A DNA stretch of 59,960 bases from Fermentimonas sp. (GCA_028683355.1 JAQUIZ010000005.1:1-59960); one strand, 5' to 3'; counted from the stretch's first letter, positions 7,682 to 16,571 are shown. The notes: generated by a model not told the origin, from the letters alone. Made by a program: numbers and translations.

Positions 7682-9424
7682 TTAGTATCTCTGCTTTTTT
7701 CCTCTTTTTTTCTTGTTATTACCGAAACCATAACTCTTTTCTTTTTTTCTACCGAAACTTTTTTTAGGCTTCTGATTTTCAGCATCCTGTGCAAACTGTA
7801 CTAAAAGTTTTCTATCTTCAAGATGCATTCCTTTAAATGAGCTGACCACCTTAGGAGCAACATCTTCAGGAACCTCAAAGAATGAGAAGTTTCTCATCAG
7901 ATCTATTTTTCCGATTGGAACTTTTCCTTTAACATTTTCGTTTATAAAACCCATTAATACAGCAGGGTTGATTCCATCCATTTTTCCAACATTAATAAAT
8001 AATCTGGAATAACCTTTTTCAGGTTCACGAGATACATTGCCAGTTCTGTTAGACTGTCGCCCACGTTCACCTTTTTTCCTGCCTGAAGAATAGTCATCCG
8101 GTTCAAAAATTTCTTCAGCTTCCTGATAATAATCTATCAGACGATTAAATTCCAGAGAGACAATACGCTTGATTATGTCTTCTTTCTCAAGCCAATCAAG
8201 CTTACGAAATATTGATGGCAGTAGTCGCTCAATCTCTTCTTCATTTACCTTTACTTTCTCAATTTTATCAACAAAATTGAAGAGCTGCTTTTCACAGATA
8301 ACATCTCCTTTAGGAATCTCACGCTTTTCGAACTCCTTATTAATCTGTTTCTCAATTTGTAAAATTTTTCCTCTCTCTTTTGTATGAATAATTGATATGG
8401 AGGTTCCTGCTTTTCCTGCCCTGCCGGTTCTTCCGCTTCTATGTGTGTAACTTTCAGTATCATCAGGGAGGCTGTAATTGATTATATGCGATACATCATC
8501 TACATCTAGTCCGCGTGCTGCAACGTCGGTTGCTACAAGCAGCTGAAGATTATGGTTTCTATATTTACTCATTACCAGGTCGCGCTGAGCCTGAGAAAGA
8601 TCTCCATGAAGTGAGTCGGCGTCATAACCATCCTGCATGAGTTTATCTGCAATCTCCTGAGTATCTTTTCGGGTTCTGCAGAATATTATTCCATATATAT
8701 TAGGATAATAATCCACTATTCTCTTTAAAGCAAGATATCTGTCTTTAGCATGAACAACATAATAGATATGTCTTACATTTAAGGCACCCTCATTTTTTCT
8801 GCCGATGGTTATTTCCATCGGGTCTTTCATATATTTGCCGGTAATTCTCTGAATTTCTTTTGGCATTGTAGCTGAAAACAGAAGCATACTGCGATTTTCA
8901 GGCACATACGAAAGAATTTCATTAAGATCCTCGGTGAATCCCATATTAAGCATTTCATCTGCTTCATCCAGTACAACTGTATGAACATTTGAAAGTGAAA
9001 CTGTCTTACGCTTTATAAGGTCTATCAATCTACCCGGTGTAGCCACAATTATATGAACACCCCTTTTAAGAGTGCGTATTTGACTTTCTATACTTGATCC
9101 GCCATAAACTGGAAGAATTTTAATATTTTCCACATATTTAGAATAGTCTGCAAGATCTCCTGCAATCTGAAGACACAGCTCTCTGGTGGGACAAAGTATA
9201 AGTGTCTGAGGTGAAAGGTCTTTTAATACAGTCTTCTGGATTATTGGTATACCAAAAGCAGCAGTTTTACCTGTACCTGTCTGTGCAAGTGCAATTATAT
9301 TCCTTGTTTGATTTAGCAACTGAGGTATTACCTCTGTTTGTACGGGCATTGGTTGTTCGTAGCCTAACTCTGTAAGAGCCTGCGCTATCTCGGGTGAAAC
9401 ACCCAATTTTTTAAATTCGCTCAT
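7682..9424 (-). CDS. deaD: DEAD-box ATP-dependent RNA helicase with DbpA-type RNA-binding domain
   Basis: A 580-residue cytoplasmic RNA helicase that unwinds RNA during ribosome assembly, mRNA turnover or cold adaptation. Motifs run in order: Q motif (GYEQPMPVQ), motif I AQTGTGKT, PTREL, DEAD, SAT, then ARGLD and HRSGRTGRAG in the second RecA-like domain. A DbpA/CsdA-like RNA-binding domain follows at about residues 470-545 (YSRLFINVGKMDGI), and the C-terminus is a strongly basic tail (KKKRGKKQRY). The gene stands alone with a predicted leader of about 190 nt and its own terminator. The long leader resembles those of cold-shock DEAD-box genes. The symbol reflects family resemblance, not proven orthology. 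Confidence 0.9.
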   Translation of the reverse strand: MSEFKKLGVSPEIAQALTELGYEQPMPVQTEVIPQLLNQTRNIIALAQTGTGKTAAFGIPIIQKTVLKDLSPQTLILCPTRELCLQIAGDLADYSKYVENIKILPVYGGSSIESQIRTLKRGVHIIVATPGRLIDLIKRKTVSLSNVHTVVLDEADEMLNMGFTEDLNEILSYVPENRSMLLFSATMPKEIQRITGKYMKDPMEITIGRKNEGALNVRHIYYVVHAKDRYLALKRIVDYYPNIYGIIFCRTRKDTQEIADKLMQDGYDADSLHGDLSQAQRDLVMSKYRNHNLQLLVATDVAARGLDVDDVSHIINYSLPDDTESYTHRSGRTGRAGKAGTSISIIHTKERGKILQIEKQINKEFEKREIPKGDVICEKQLFNFVDKIEKVKVNEEEIERLLPSIFRKLDWLEKEDIIKRIVSLEFNRLIDYYQEAEEIFEPDDYSSGRKKGERGRQSNRTGNVSREPEKGYSRLFINVGKMDGINPAVLMGFINENVKGKVPIGKIDLMRNFSFFEVPEDVAPKVVSSFKGMHLEDRKLLVQFAQDAENQKPKKSFGRKKEKSYGFGNNKKKRGKKQRY

Positions 9425-9628
9425 TTTTTATAAATTAATTTGTGAGTATTGATATTTCTCTTTACTCCACACAGCCAGTTATTTATAAAGATGAGAGAAA
9501 ACTCAATTACGATTAGTAATATTAGGGTGATAATTATTTGCTTGATATATTTAGTTAAATCAGAAGACAACCCGGTTTTATATTGTTACTATTAAAACAC
9601 CCCTTTTTTTAAAACGGCTGCAAAGGTA
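9425..9628 (-). promoter_or_regulatory. promoter and long 5' leader of the DEAD-box gene
   Basis: Minus-strand TACCTTTG (plus CAAAGGTA, 9621-9628) is a perfect -7 box. Transcription should begin near 9616, giving an untranslated leader of about 190 nt that contains no gene. Long leaders are typical of cold-induced RNA helicase mRNAs. Box seen; leader function inferred. Confidence 0.6.
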
Positions 9629-9667
9629 TGAAAATAAATTGAATAAGAGGCACAGTAAATAAAAAAA

Positions 9668-10738
9668 TCAAAAATTATATAGCAGATATTTTCTTAACAG
9701 GTTCCTTTTTCCACTTGTCACTCTGAGTTCTTTTTCAAGGTAGGCATCAACAGATCCATATTTATTATTAATATGATCAATTACATAATTAAGATAAGAT
9801 CTGTTAACCGAAAGCATAGCGGTAACAGCTTCCTGCATTGTTTCGGGCAGATTTTGTGCATCAATTTTAGCTTTCACAGGGTCAATAAGTCTGTTTGAAA
9901 GCATATAATCCTGTTCAAGAGATGCTTGTGGAACACCAATAGCATATAAAATAAAATATGATGCCAGTCCGATACCATCTTTTCCCAAAGATCCGGACAA
10001 TAAAACCGGATAATTGGCATCATTTGTAAGTATATCAAACATATCTCCAAATTGCTCCTTGTGATTTTCTACAATATCAACATATGATTCCTGAACATAT
10101 CTGATAGCATCGCTTCTATTAAAATCATTATCTAATAATTGAGCATCTAGCTTTTCTGCATCCATTGGAGATAAAGGAAGTGCAATTTTTCTGATAGAAG
10201 GATGTATTAGTATTGGGTATTTTGCAGAAGTTTTTTCTGATCTGAAATCAATAATAGTTTTAATATTTAATCTGCGAATTTTCTCCTGGTCATAAAGGGT
10301 AGCGCTGCTTAGATCTGCAGACCTGTATATCTGTCCCCATTTAATTTGTCTGTCATCGGTTGTAAAATATCCTCCGATATCTCTGAAGTTTTTAATGTTG
10401 TTCATATCGATTACACGATTAGCAACAACACCTGAATGAACTCCTGCAGTACGCAGTATAAAATATTCCCTGAGCCCTGAGCCCGTGGGATTCAATTTCA
10501 TTACCTGATTTGCTATTTTTGTGGTGATAACCGGCGTAAAACTTGTTATGGAGCTATCAGAAAGTGATGAGTAAATATCTATATCACCTTCCTGATCAGG
10601 GCTAACTTCCCACTTTAGCAGAAAATCTCCCTTAGGATCTTTCTCCACTACTGATGTGATTTTTACCGTTGACATACAGGAGTTTGTGACGATAATCACT
10701 GAAAACAGAAGATATATAAAATATAGTTTATTCACCAT
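9668..10738 (-). CDS. tyrosine-phosphatase-like lipoprotein, probably catalytically dead
   Basis: About 356 residues with an export signal ending VTNSC (plausible lipobox), a beta-rich region to about residue 125, then a Y_phosphatase3-like domain (NFRDIGGY, WGQIYRSADLS, IKTIIDFRSE). Active members of this family have the P-loop HCxxGKDRTG. Here the aligned segment, encoded at 9974-9997 and just beyond, reads SGSLGKDGIG: His is Ser, the nucleophilic Cys is Gly and the phosphate-binding Arg is Gly, while GKD remains. The reading frame is intact, so this looks like a pseudophosphatase rather than a decayed gene. The start at 10738 is chosen over an ATG at 10753 because of the -7 box at 10755-10762. 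A binding or scaffolding role at the membrane is inferred. Confidence 0.75.
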   Translation of the reverse strand: MVNKLYFIYLLFSVIIVTNSCMSTVKITSVVEKDPKGDFLLKWEVSPDQEGDIDIYSSLSDSSITSFTPVITTKIANQVMKLNPTGSGLREYFILRTAGVHSGVVANRVIDMNNIKNFRDIGGYFTTDDRQIKWGQIYRSADLSSATLYDQEKIRRLNIKTIIDFRSEKTSAKYPILIHPSIRKIALPLSPMDAEKLDAQLLDNDFNRSDAIRYVQESYVDIVENHKEQFGDMFDILTNDANYPVLLSGSLGKDGIGLASYFILYAIGVPQASLEQDYMLSNRLIDPVKAKIDAQNLPETMQEAVTAMLSVNRSYLNYVIDHINNKYGSVDAYLEKELRVTSGKRNLLRKYLLYNF

Positions 10739-10754
10739 CAATATAAAATACAAA

Positions 10755-10762
10755 CAAATGTA
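10755..10762 (-). promoter_or_regulatory. -7 promoter box of the phosphatase-like gene
   Basis: Minus-strand TACATTTG (plus CAAATGTA) matches TAnnTTTG. It lies 16 nt upstream of the start codon at 10738 and implies a very short leader. Confidence 0.6.
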
Positions 10763-11280
10763 GTAAAAAGAATGTTCTAAATTAAAAACTTCTCTTACGT
10801 ATTAACAATATATAAATATTCGTTTTCCTTTTTAATATTATATCTATTAGGCTTTTAAGAGTAAAATTGAAGTTGCAGATAAAATGTTGATAAGTTGTAA
10901 ATCAAATGTGCAAAGAAATTGATAAATAAATTTGGATTATTCAGAATACTATTAGTTGAAATTATTTTATATACGGCAAAGAAAATAAAGCTTTATTTAG
11001 CTTCGAGATTTCACACTCTTTTCAACAGTGGTTTGTAACAAAAAAGAAAATAATTATTAACTTTGCAGATTGTAAACAGTTTATGATAACATTTATAATT
11101 ATCACAAAATTAAAAAGTTATGCAGAATTAAATTGTTGATAACTGTTGATAACTTTTACTTTCAGGTTAATAACTTTTTATCGTTACTTATTCAAAAAAA
11201 AATATCTACAGTATCAACAGGCTATCATTACCATCATATATCTTTTTAATTTTAAAACTATATATAATAATAAATAGATT
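10763..11280. other. AT-rich intergenic region with TGTTGATAA repeats
   Basis: About 520 bp with no credible gene. It contains three copies of TGTTGATAA (10885-10893, 11134-11142, 11144-11152; reverse complement TTATCAACA, one base from the DnaA-box type TTATNCACA), a related GTTAATAACT at 11166-11175, a perfect palindrome AAATAAAGCTTTATTT (10983-10998), and the nadA promoter. The genes on its two sides diverge. It could hold regulator sites for nadA, a structured leader, or, less likely, part of a replication origin. Confidence 0.5.
11032..11065 (+). promoter_or_regulatory. promoter with full -33/-7 elements upstream of nadA
   Basis: TTTG (11032-11035) and TAACTTTG (11058-11065) are 22 nt apart, matching both Bacteroidetes promoter elements. 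The start point near 11073 would give nadA a leader of about 208 nt containing tandem GTTGATAACT repeats. Confidence 0.7.
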
Positions 11281-12225
11281 ATGACAAAAGAAGAAATCAT
11301 TCAAAATATAGTCAGATTAAAAAAAGAGAAAAATGCTATTATTCTGGCACACTACTATCAGGAATCTGATATACAGGATATTGCTGACTTTGTAGGAGAC
11401 AGCCTTGCTCTTGCTCAGTGGGCTGCTAAAACAACTGCTGATATTATTGTATTATGCGGTGTTCATTTTATGGGAGAAACAGCGAAAATATTAAGTCCTG
11501 AGAAACGTGTATTTATTCCTGATATGAAAGCCGGATGTTCACTTGCTGATAGTTGTCCTGCAGATGAATTCGAGAAATTTATAGAAGAAAATCCCGGACA
11601 TACAGTATTATCTTATGTAAATACAACAGCTGCTGTTAAGGCACTCACAGATATAGTGGTTACTTCAACAAATGCCAAACAGATAGTTGATTCTCTTCCA
11701 GCAGATGAAAAAATTATATTCGGACCGGATAAAAATCTGGGTGATTATATAAATAAGCTTACAGGACGAAATATGCTTTTATGGCAAGGTGTGTGCCATG
11801 TACATGAGCAGTTTTCTCTCATAAAAATTCTTGAATTGAAGAAAGAGTATCCTGAAGCATTATTGCTTGCTCATCCTGAATGCCCTAAATATTTACTTGA
11901 AGTAGCAGATCATGTAGGCTCAACCTCTTCTATATTGAAGTATGCAACTACTTCTGATAAAAAACAATTCATAGTTGCTACAGAAGCGGGTATTATTCAT
12001 CAGATGCAGAAAGAAAATCCGGATAAACTATTTATACCTGCTCCTCCCGAAGATTCAACTTGTGCTTGTAATGAATGTTTCTACATGAAAATGAATACTT
12101 TGGAGAAACTTTACTTGTGTATTAAATTAGAAAAACCAGAGATTTTCGTTGATGAAGAAACAAGATTAAAAGCTGTTAAGCCAATAGAAAGAATGTTGGA
12201 AATATCAGCTAAGCATGGTTTATAA
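11281..12225 (+). CDS. nadA: quinolinate synthase
   Basis: NadA, 314 residues, condenses iminoaspartate with dihydroxyacetone phosphate to quinolinate, the second step of de novo NAD synthesis, using a [4Fe-4S] cluster. Family motifs are visible: AHYYQ near residue 23, GDSLALAQ, the cluster Cys in VLCGVHFMGETAKI (about residue 59), YVNTTAAVKA, WQGVCHVHEQF, HPECP, and the C-terminal STCACNECFYMKMNTLEKL. The length is usual for bacterial NadA. nadB and nadC are not adjacent. Its promoter and roughly 208-nt leader suggest regulation in the leader or by a repressor at the repeated motif, but no known NAD riboswitch was recognised. Confidence 0.95.
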   Translation: MTKEEIIQNIVRLKKEKNAIILAHYYQESDIQDIADFVGDSLALAQWAAKTTADIIVLCGVHFMGETAKILSPEKRVFIPDMKAGCSLADSCPADEFEKFIEENPGHTVLSYVNTTAAVKALTDIVVTSTNAKQIVDSLPADEKIIFGPDKNLGDYINKLTGRNMLLWQGVCHVHEQFSLIKILELKKEYPEALLLAHPECPKYLLEVADHVGSTSSILKYATTSDKKQFIVATEAGIIHQMQKENPDKLFIPAPPEDSTCACNECFYMKMNTLEKLYLCIKLEKPEIFVDEETRLKAVKPIERMLEISAKHGL

Positions 12226-12235
12226 TTGTTTTTTG

Positions 12236-12243
12236 TACCTTTG
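12236..12243 (+). promoter_or_regulatory. -7 promoter box of ychF
   Basis: TACCTTTG matches TAnnTTTG. It begins 11 nt after the nadA stop codon, so ychF has its own promoter with a leader of about 85 nt. Confidence 0.65.
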
Positions 12244-12335
12244 CATCCGCAAATTTCAGGTATTATCCTTTTTGTTAGTTATATCAGCTTGTATTATAGT
12301 AATAAGAGGAATAGTGCCTTTTAAAAATTCAGAAA

Positions 12336-13439
12336 ATGGCTCTTCAATGTGGTATAGTAGGACTTCCTAATGTTGGGAAATCCACACTTTTTAATTGTTT
12401 GTCAAATGCGAAAGCACAGGCAGCTAACTTTCCCTTTTGTACTATTGAACCGAACGTAGGTGTTATAACTGTTCCTGATGAAAGATTAAATAAACTAGCT
12501 GAATTAATCAAACCTCAAAGAATTCTACCTACAACTGTCGAGATAGTAGATATTGCCGGATTGGTTAAAGGTGCAAGTAAAGGCGAAGGTTTAGGTAATA
12601 AATTTTTAGCAAATATAAGGGAGACTGATGCTATTCTGCATGTATTGCGTTGTTTTGATGATGAGAATGTAACTCATGTTGACGGCAATGTAGATCCGGT
12701 TCGTGATAAAGAAATCATAGATGCCGAGTTGCAGCTAAAAGATCTGGAAACAATAGAATCTCGCATTAGCAGGGTCGAGAAGCAATCTAAAACAGGCGGT
12801 GATAAAGATGCAAAAGTAGCATATCAAGCATATTCAAAAATTAAAGAAGCATTAGAGCGAGGAGAATCTGCCAGAACAGTCACTTTTGATAGCAAAGATG
12901 AAGCTAAAGCAGCACATGAACTTTATTTGCTTACGTCCAAACCTGTTATGTATATTTGTAATGTGGATGAAGCAAGCGCTGTAAACGGAAATAAATATGT
13001 AGATCAATTAAGGGAAGCGACAAAAAATGAAAATGCTGAAATCTTGATTGTTGCTGCTAAAATTGAATCAGAAATAGCTGAGTTCGACAACTACGAAGAA
13101 CGTCAAATGTTTCTAAATGAACTGGGACTAGAAGAATCAGGAGTTAATCGTCTCATTAAATCAGCATATAAACTATTAAATTTAAAAACATTCATTACTG
13201 CCGGAGTACAGGAAGTAAGGGCTTGGACATTCCAAAACGGATGGAAAGCTCCTCAGTGTGCCGGAGTTATTCATACTGATTTCGAAAAAGGTTTTATCAG
13301 GGCTGAAGTAATAAAATTTGATGATTATATTACTTACGGTTCAGAAAATGCTGTTAAAGAAGCCGGTAAAATGAGTGTAGAAGGCAAAGAATATCTTGTG
13401 CAGGATGGGGATATTATGCATTTCAGATTTAATGTTTAG
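12336..13439 (+). CDS. ychF: redox-regulated ATPase YchF (Obg-like)
   Basis: A 367-residue P-loop NTPase of the Obg-like YchF/OLA1 branch, which binds ATP and associates with ribosomes. The G1 motif is GLPNVGKST near the N-terminus, G3 is DIAGLVKGASKGEGLGNKFL, and the NxxE-type G4 variant typical of YchF appears as YICNVDE. A coiled-coil segment (about residues 130-180) is followed by the C-terminal TGS domain (from about residue 285, TFITAGVQEVRAWTFQNGWKAPQCAGVIH). Length and architecture are those of the family. The gene has its own promoter and a strong terminator about 130 nt downstream. Confidence 0.95.
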   Translation: MALQCGIVGLPNVGKSTLFNCLSNAKAQAANFPFCTIEPNVGVITVPDERLNKLAELIKPQRILPTTVEIVDIAGLVKGASKGEGLGNKFLANIRETDAILHVLRCFDDENVTHVDGNVDPVRDKEIIDAELQLKDLETIESRISRVEKQSKTGGDKDAKVAYQAYSKIKEALERGESARTVTFDSKDEAKAAHELYLLTSKPVMYICNVDEASAVNGNKYVDQLREATKNENAEILIVAAKIESEIAEFDNYEERQMFLNELGLEESGVNRLIKSAYKLLNLKTFITAGVQEVRAWTFQNGWKAPQCAGVIHTDFEKGFIRAEVIKFDDYITYGSENAVKEAGKMSVEGKEYLVQDGDIMHFRFNV

Positions 13440-13491
13440 GATAAATTTGTCTGTACTTTAGGCTTACTTAACTCTTACCTAGACCTTATAT

Positions 13492-13522
13492 CGCTCTTAT
13501 AATCTCCTTTTATATAAGAGCG
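13492..13522 (+). other. hairpin after ychF
   Basis: A perfect 10-bp inverted repeat, CGCTCTTATA (13492-13501) with TATAAGAGCG (13513-13522), loop 11 nt. No T run follows, so it is not a standard intrinsic terminator; it may stabilise the ychF mRNA 3' end. Confidence 0.5.
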
Positions 13523-13570
13523 AACCAAGAAATATTCAAAACAAAAATAAGTCTGACTTAATGTCTTGAC

Positions 13571-13608
13571 ACGAGCTATTTATAATTACTATGAATAGCT
13601 CGTTTTTA
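13571..13608 (+). terminator. intrinsic terminator after ychF
   Basis: ACGAGCTATT (13571-13580) pairs with AATAGCTCGT (13594-13603), followed by TTTTT. This separates ychF from the lacI promoter. Confidence 0.88.
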
Positions 13609-13639
13609 TTATTGATATGTTGAATAACACATAAAAATA

Positions 13640-13671
13640 TTTGTAATTAAACGATTAACTAACTTCTTTTG
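13640..13671 (+). promoter_or_regulatory. promoter of the LacI-type regulator
   Basis: TTTG (13640-13643) and TTCTTTTG (13664-13671, one mismatch to TAnnTTTG) are 20 nt apart. The operator-like TTAAACGATTAA lies between them, which would let the regulator repress its own gene. Confidence 0.6.
13647..13658 (+). promoter_or_regulatory. candidate LacI-family operator, copy 1
   Basis: TTAAACGATTAA is a near-palindrome with the central CG usual for LacI/PurR-type operators. It sits between the -33 and -7 boxes of the regulator gene, and an identical 12-mer lies upstream of fucI. Inference from position and repetition. Confidence 0.65.
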
Positions 13672-13715
13672 TATTAATAAGTGTTATCATTAGAGTGATT
13701 CAATTAAAGGAGAAA

Positions 13716-14732
13716 ATGAAAAAAATATCATTAAAAACAATCGCAAATGAGTTGGGAGTTTCCTCAGCTACAGTTTCTTTGGTTCTTAATGGTAAGGATA
13801 AAAATGGTAGAGTAAGTAAAGAATTGTCCAGAAAAATATTGGATAAAGCTGCAGAGTTAAACTATGTACCAAATACGCTTGCAAAAAGTTTAAAAGTTGG
13901 CAAATCACGTACAATAGGCCTTATTATAGCTGATATATCAAACCTGTTTTTTGGTGCTCTGGCACTTCATATTCAAAGTTTTGCGCAACAAAAAGGATAT
14001 ACAGTTATTATCGGTAATACTAATGAGAAACTCAATGAGATGGAACATATAATTAATTTTTTATTAGCTCGTCAGGTTGATGGTTTCATAATAACTCCCA
14101 CTGAAAAAAGTCAGAATCTAATAAATAAGCTTACCGTAAGTAATATTCCATTAGTTTTGGTAGATAGAACTTTTCCGGAATTAAAAGTGAATTCGGTAAC
14201 GATCAATAACTATGAAATATCTTACAAAGCTACCGAAGAGTTAATAAAGAAAGGTTGTAGAAATATTGGAGTTATTTCATACAAACAGGACCATTTTCAT
14301 GTAAATGAACGTAAGAGAGGAGCAGTAGAAGCATTGAAAAATTCGGGGATTTTTAATCCAAATTATATTGCAGAGGTTAGATATGATTTCCTTAAAGAGG
14401 ATGTTTCAGCTGCAATTGAAAAAATGGTAAATGAAAATATCAGAATTGATGGCATTTTTTTCACAACAAACTCAATTTCAATAAATGGAGTTAAGTCATT
14501 AATTAATAATAATATCATTATTCAAAAGGATATTCAATTAATGTGTTTTGATGAAAATGATGCTTTTTATATTCTGCCTTATACAATACCATTTATCAAA
14601 CAACCTATAAAAGAGATGGCAGAGAAAGCGATTGATCTGCTTATTGAACAGATAGATGATAATAATAATGAGCTTATAAAAGTTATCCAGGATGCTGAAT
14701 TGGTTACTAATGAAAAGATTGTAGATCAGTAG
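13716..14732 (+). CDS. LacI-family transcriptional regulator of the adjacent sugar cluster
   Basis: About 338 residues. The N-terminal helix-turn-helix (SLKTIANELGVSSATVSLVLNG) and hinge (KILDKAAELNYVPNTLAKSLK) are typical of LacI/GalR regulators, followed by a periplasmic-binding-protein-like ligand domain (TIGLIIADISNLFFG, VDGFIITPTE, IPLVLVDRTF). The start at 13716 is chosen over a GTG at 13695 because the HTH begins within five residues and AAAGGAG (13706-13712) lies just before it. It is 63 bp upstream of fucI on the same strand. Identical operator-like 12-mers in both promoters suggest it represses itself and the cluster; the inducer is probably a pathway sugar or its keto form. Confidence 0.9.
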   Translation: MKKISLKTIANELGVSSATVSLVLNGKDKNGRVSKELSRKILDKAAELNYVPNTLAKSLKVGKSRTIGLIIADISNLFFGALALHIQSFAQQKGYTVIIGNTNEKLNEMEHIINFLLARQVDGFIITPTEKSQNLINKLTVSNIPLVLVDRTFPELKVNSVTINNYEISYKATEELIKKGCRNIGVISYKQDHFHVNERKRGAVEALKNSGIFNPNYIAEVRYDFLKEDVSAAIEKMVNENIRIDGIFFTTNSISINGVKSLINNNIIIQKDIQLMCFDENDAFYILPYTIPFIKQPIKEMAEKAIDLLIEQIDDNNNELIKVIQDAELVTNEKIVDQ

Positions 14733-14757
14733 TATGGTAATAATTTTATTATTATAG

Positions 14758-14769
14758 TTAAACGATTAA
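14758..14769 (+). promoter_or_regulatory. candidate LacI-family operator, copy 2 (upstream of fucI)
   Basis: TTAAACGATTAA, identical to the element at 13647-13658, 26 nt before the fucI start codon. No clear -7 box was recognised between the lacI stop and fucI, so the cluster might be partly transcribed from the lacI promoter. Confidence 0.65.
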
Positions 14770-14795
14770 TATAGCTTTATTTAAATTCAAATTTT

Positions 14796-16571
14796 ATGAA
14801 AAACTCTTATCCTAAAATTGGAATCCGCCCCATAATTGATGGTCGCCGCGGTGGTATCCGGGAATCGTTGGAAGAAACAACAATGAATCTTGCTAAAAGT
14901 GCTGCAAAGTTATACAGTGAAAACATTAAGTATCCTGACGGAACCCCCGTTCAGTGTGTAATTGCTGATACCTGTATTGGTGGCGTGAAAGAAGCCGCAA
15001 TGTGTGCAGAAAAATTTGAAAGAGAAAATGTAGGTGTATCACTCTCAGTTACCCCTTGCTGGTGTTATGGCTCTGAAACTATAGATATGAACCCGAATAT
15101 TCCTAAAGCAATTTGGGGATTTAATGGAAGTGAACGACCTGGTGCGGTATATTTAAGTGCTGCTCTTGCAGTGCATAACCAGAAAGGATTACCGGCATTT
15201 GGAATTTATGGAAAAGATGTTCAGGACGCAGGTGATGACACAATTCCTGAAGATGTTAGTGAAAAGTTGCTCAGATTTGCAAAAGCAGGAATGGCAGTAG
15301 CCATAATGAGAGGTAAATCGTATCTCTCAATTGGCTCTGTATCTATGGGAATTGGTGGTTCAATGACAGATCCTGATTTTTTGCAGGAATATCTGGGTAT
15401 GCGTACTGAATATGTAGATTCAAGCGAAATATTACGACGTGTTCAGTTAGGAATATATGATAAACAAGAGTATGAAAAAGCACTACAGTGGACTAAAGAA
15501 AATTGTATGTCCCGTGAAGGAGAAGACTTTAATCAAGAGCATCTTAAACACAATCGTGACCAAAAAGACAGGGATTGGGAGTTTGTAGTTAAGATGACTC
15601 TGATTTTCCGGGATTTGCTGATTGGTAATCCGGAACTTGACAAAATTGGGTTTGGTGAAGAAGCGCTTGGTCACAACGCTATCGCCGGAGGTTTTCAAGG
15701 ACAGCGTCAGTGGACTGATTTTATGCCTGATGGTGATTTTTCAGAAGCAATACTTAACTCTTCTTTCGACTGGAACGGAATACGTAAACCATTTACATTC
15801 GCAACTGAGGATGATCATCTGAATGGTATCAGTATGTTATTTAATCAACTGCTGACTAATCAATCTCAGATATTTGCTGATGTAAGAACTTATTGGAGTC
15901 CTGCTGCAATTGAACGGATCAGTGGCTGGAAACCGGATGGTTTACTAGAAAATGGTGCTATTTTCCTTAAAAATTCAGGTTCTTGTACTTTAGACGGTAC
16001 CGGCCAGCAATCAGATTCAGATGGAAATCCTGTTATGAAACCTTTCTGGGATATATCTGAAGATGAAGTCAGAAAAATGTTGGAAGCAACTACCTGGTTT
16101 CCCGCTTCACTAGAATATATGCGGGGTGGTGGATATTCATCTCAATTTATTACCAGAGCAAATATGCCTGTTACCATGAGTCGTATCAACCTTATAAAAG
16201 GACTTGGACCTGTATTACAGATTGCTGAAGGCTGGACAGCCACATTTCCGGATGAAGTGTTCAGAATGATTGATGGGCGTACAGATAAAACCTGGCCTTC
16301 AACATTTTTCGTACCCAGATTAACCGGTAGTGGAAGGTTTAAAGATGTTTATTCAGTTATGAATTATTGGGGAGCAAATCATGGAGCTATCAGTTATGGT
16401 CACTTCGGCGCAGATCTGATAACACTGGCTTCAGCACTCTCAATTCCTGTGAATATGCATAATGTAGATGATGAAAAGATATTCCGTCCTGATGCCTGGT
16501 CGGCATTCGGTACTGACAACGAAGGTTCAGACTATAGAGCTTGTGCAAATTACGGACCTTTATACAGATAA
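14796..16571 (+). CDS. fucI: L-fucose / D-arabinose isomerase
   Basis: A 591-residue FucI-family ketol isomerase, the same length as the E. coli enzyme. The family interconverts L-fucose and L-fuculose and also D-arabinose and D-ribulose, using a Mn2+ centre. Recognisable segments include [15 protein letters not shown] at the N-terminus, [44 protein letters not shown] (acidic metal ligands) and the C-terminal [20 protein letters not shown] with its conserved His. It leads the cluster behind an operator-like site. Because the neighbours are GH172 enzymes and a ribulokinase-type kinase and no fuculose-phosphate aldolase is present, D-arabinose may be the real substrate. That is inference. Confidence 0.93.
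   Translation: MKNSYPKIGIRPIIDGRRGGIRESLEETTMNLAKSAAKLYSENIKYPDGTPVQCVIADTCIGGVKEAAMCAEKFERENVGVSLSVTPCWCYGSETIDMNPNIPKAIWGFNGSERPGAVYLSAALAVHNQKGLPAFGIYGKDVQDAGDDTIPEDVSEKLLRFAKAGMAVAIMRGKSYLSIGSVSMGIGGSMTDPDFLQEYLGMRTEYVDSSEILRRVQLGIYDKQEYEKALQWTKENCMSREGEDFNQEHLKHNRDQKDRDWEFVVKMTLIFRDLLIGNPELDKIGFGEEALGHNAIAGGFQGQRQWTDFMPDGDFSEAILNSSFDWNGIRKPFTFATEDDHLNGISMLFNQLLTNQSQIFADVRTYWSPAAIERISGWKPDGLLENGAIFLKNSGSCTLDGTGQQSDSDGNPVMKPFWDISEDEVRKMLEATTWFPASLEYMRGGGYSSQFITRANMPVTMSRINLIKGLGPVLQIAEGWTATFPDEVFRMIDGRTDKTWPSTFFVPRLTGSGRFKDVYSVMNYWGANHGAISYGHFGADLITLASALSIPVNMHNVDDEKIFRPDAWSAFGTDNEGSDYRACANYGPLYR

Noticed and set aside
10763-11280. Replication origin (oriC) in the nadA upstream gap
   Set aside because: TTATCAACA repeats and divergent flanking genes are suggestive, but the boxes deviate from consensus, no dnaA is nearby, and the parS-like sites are more than 30 kb away; reported only as repeats of interest.
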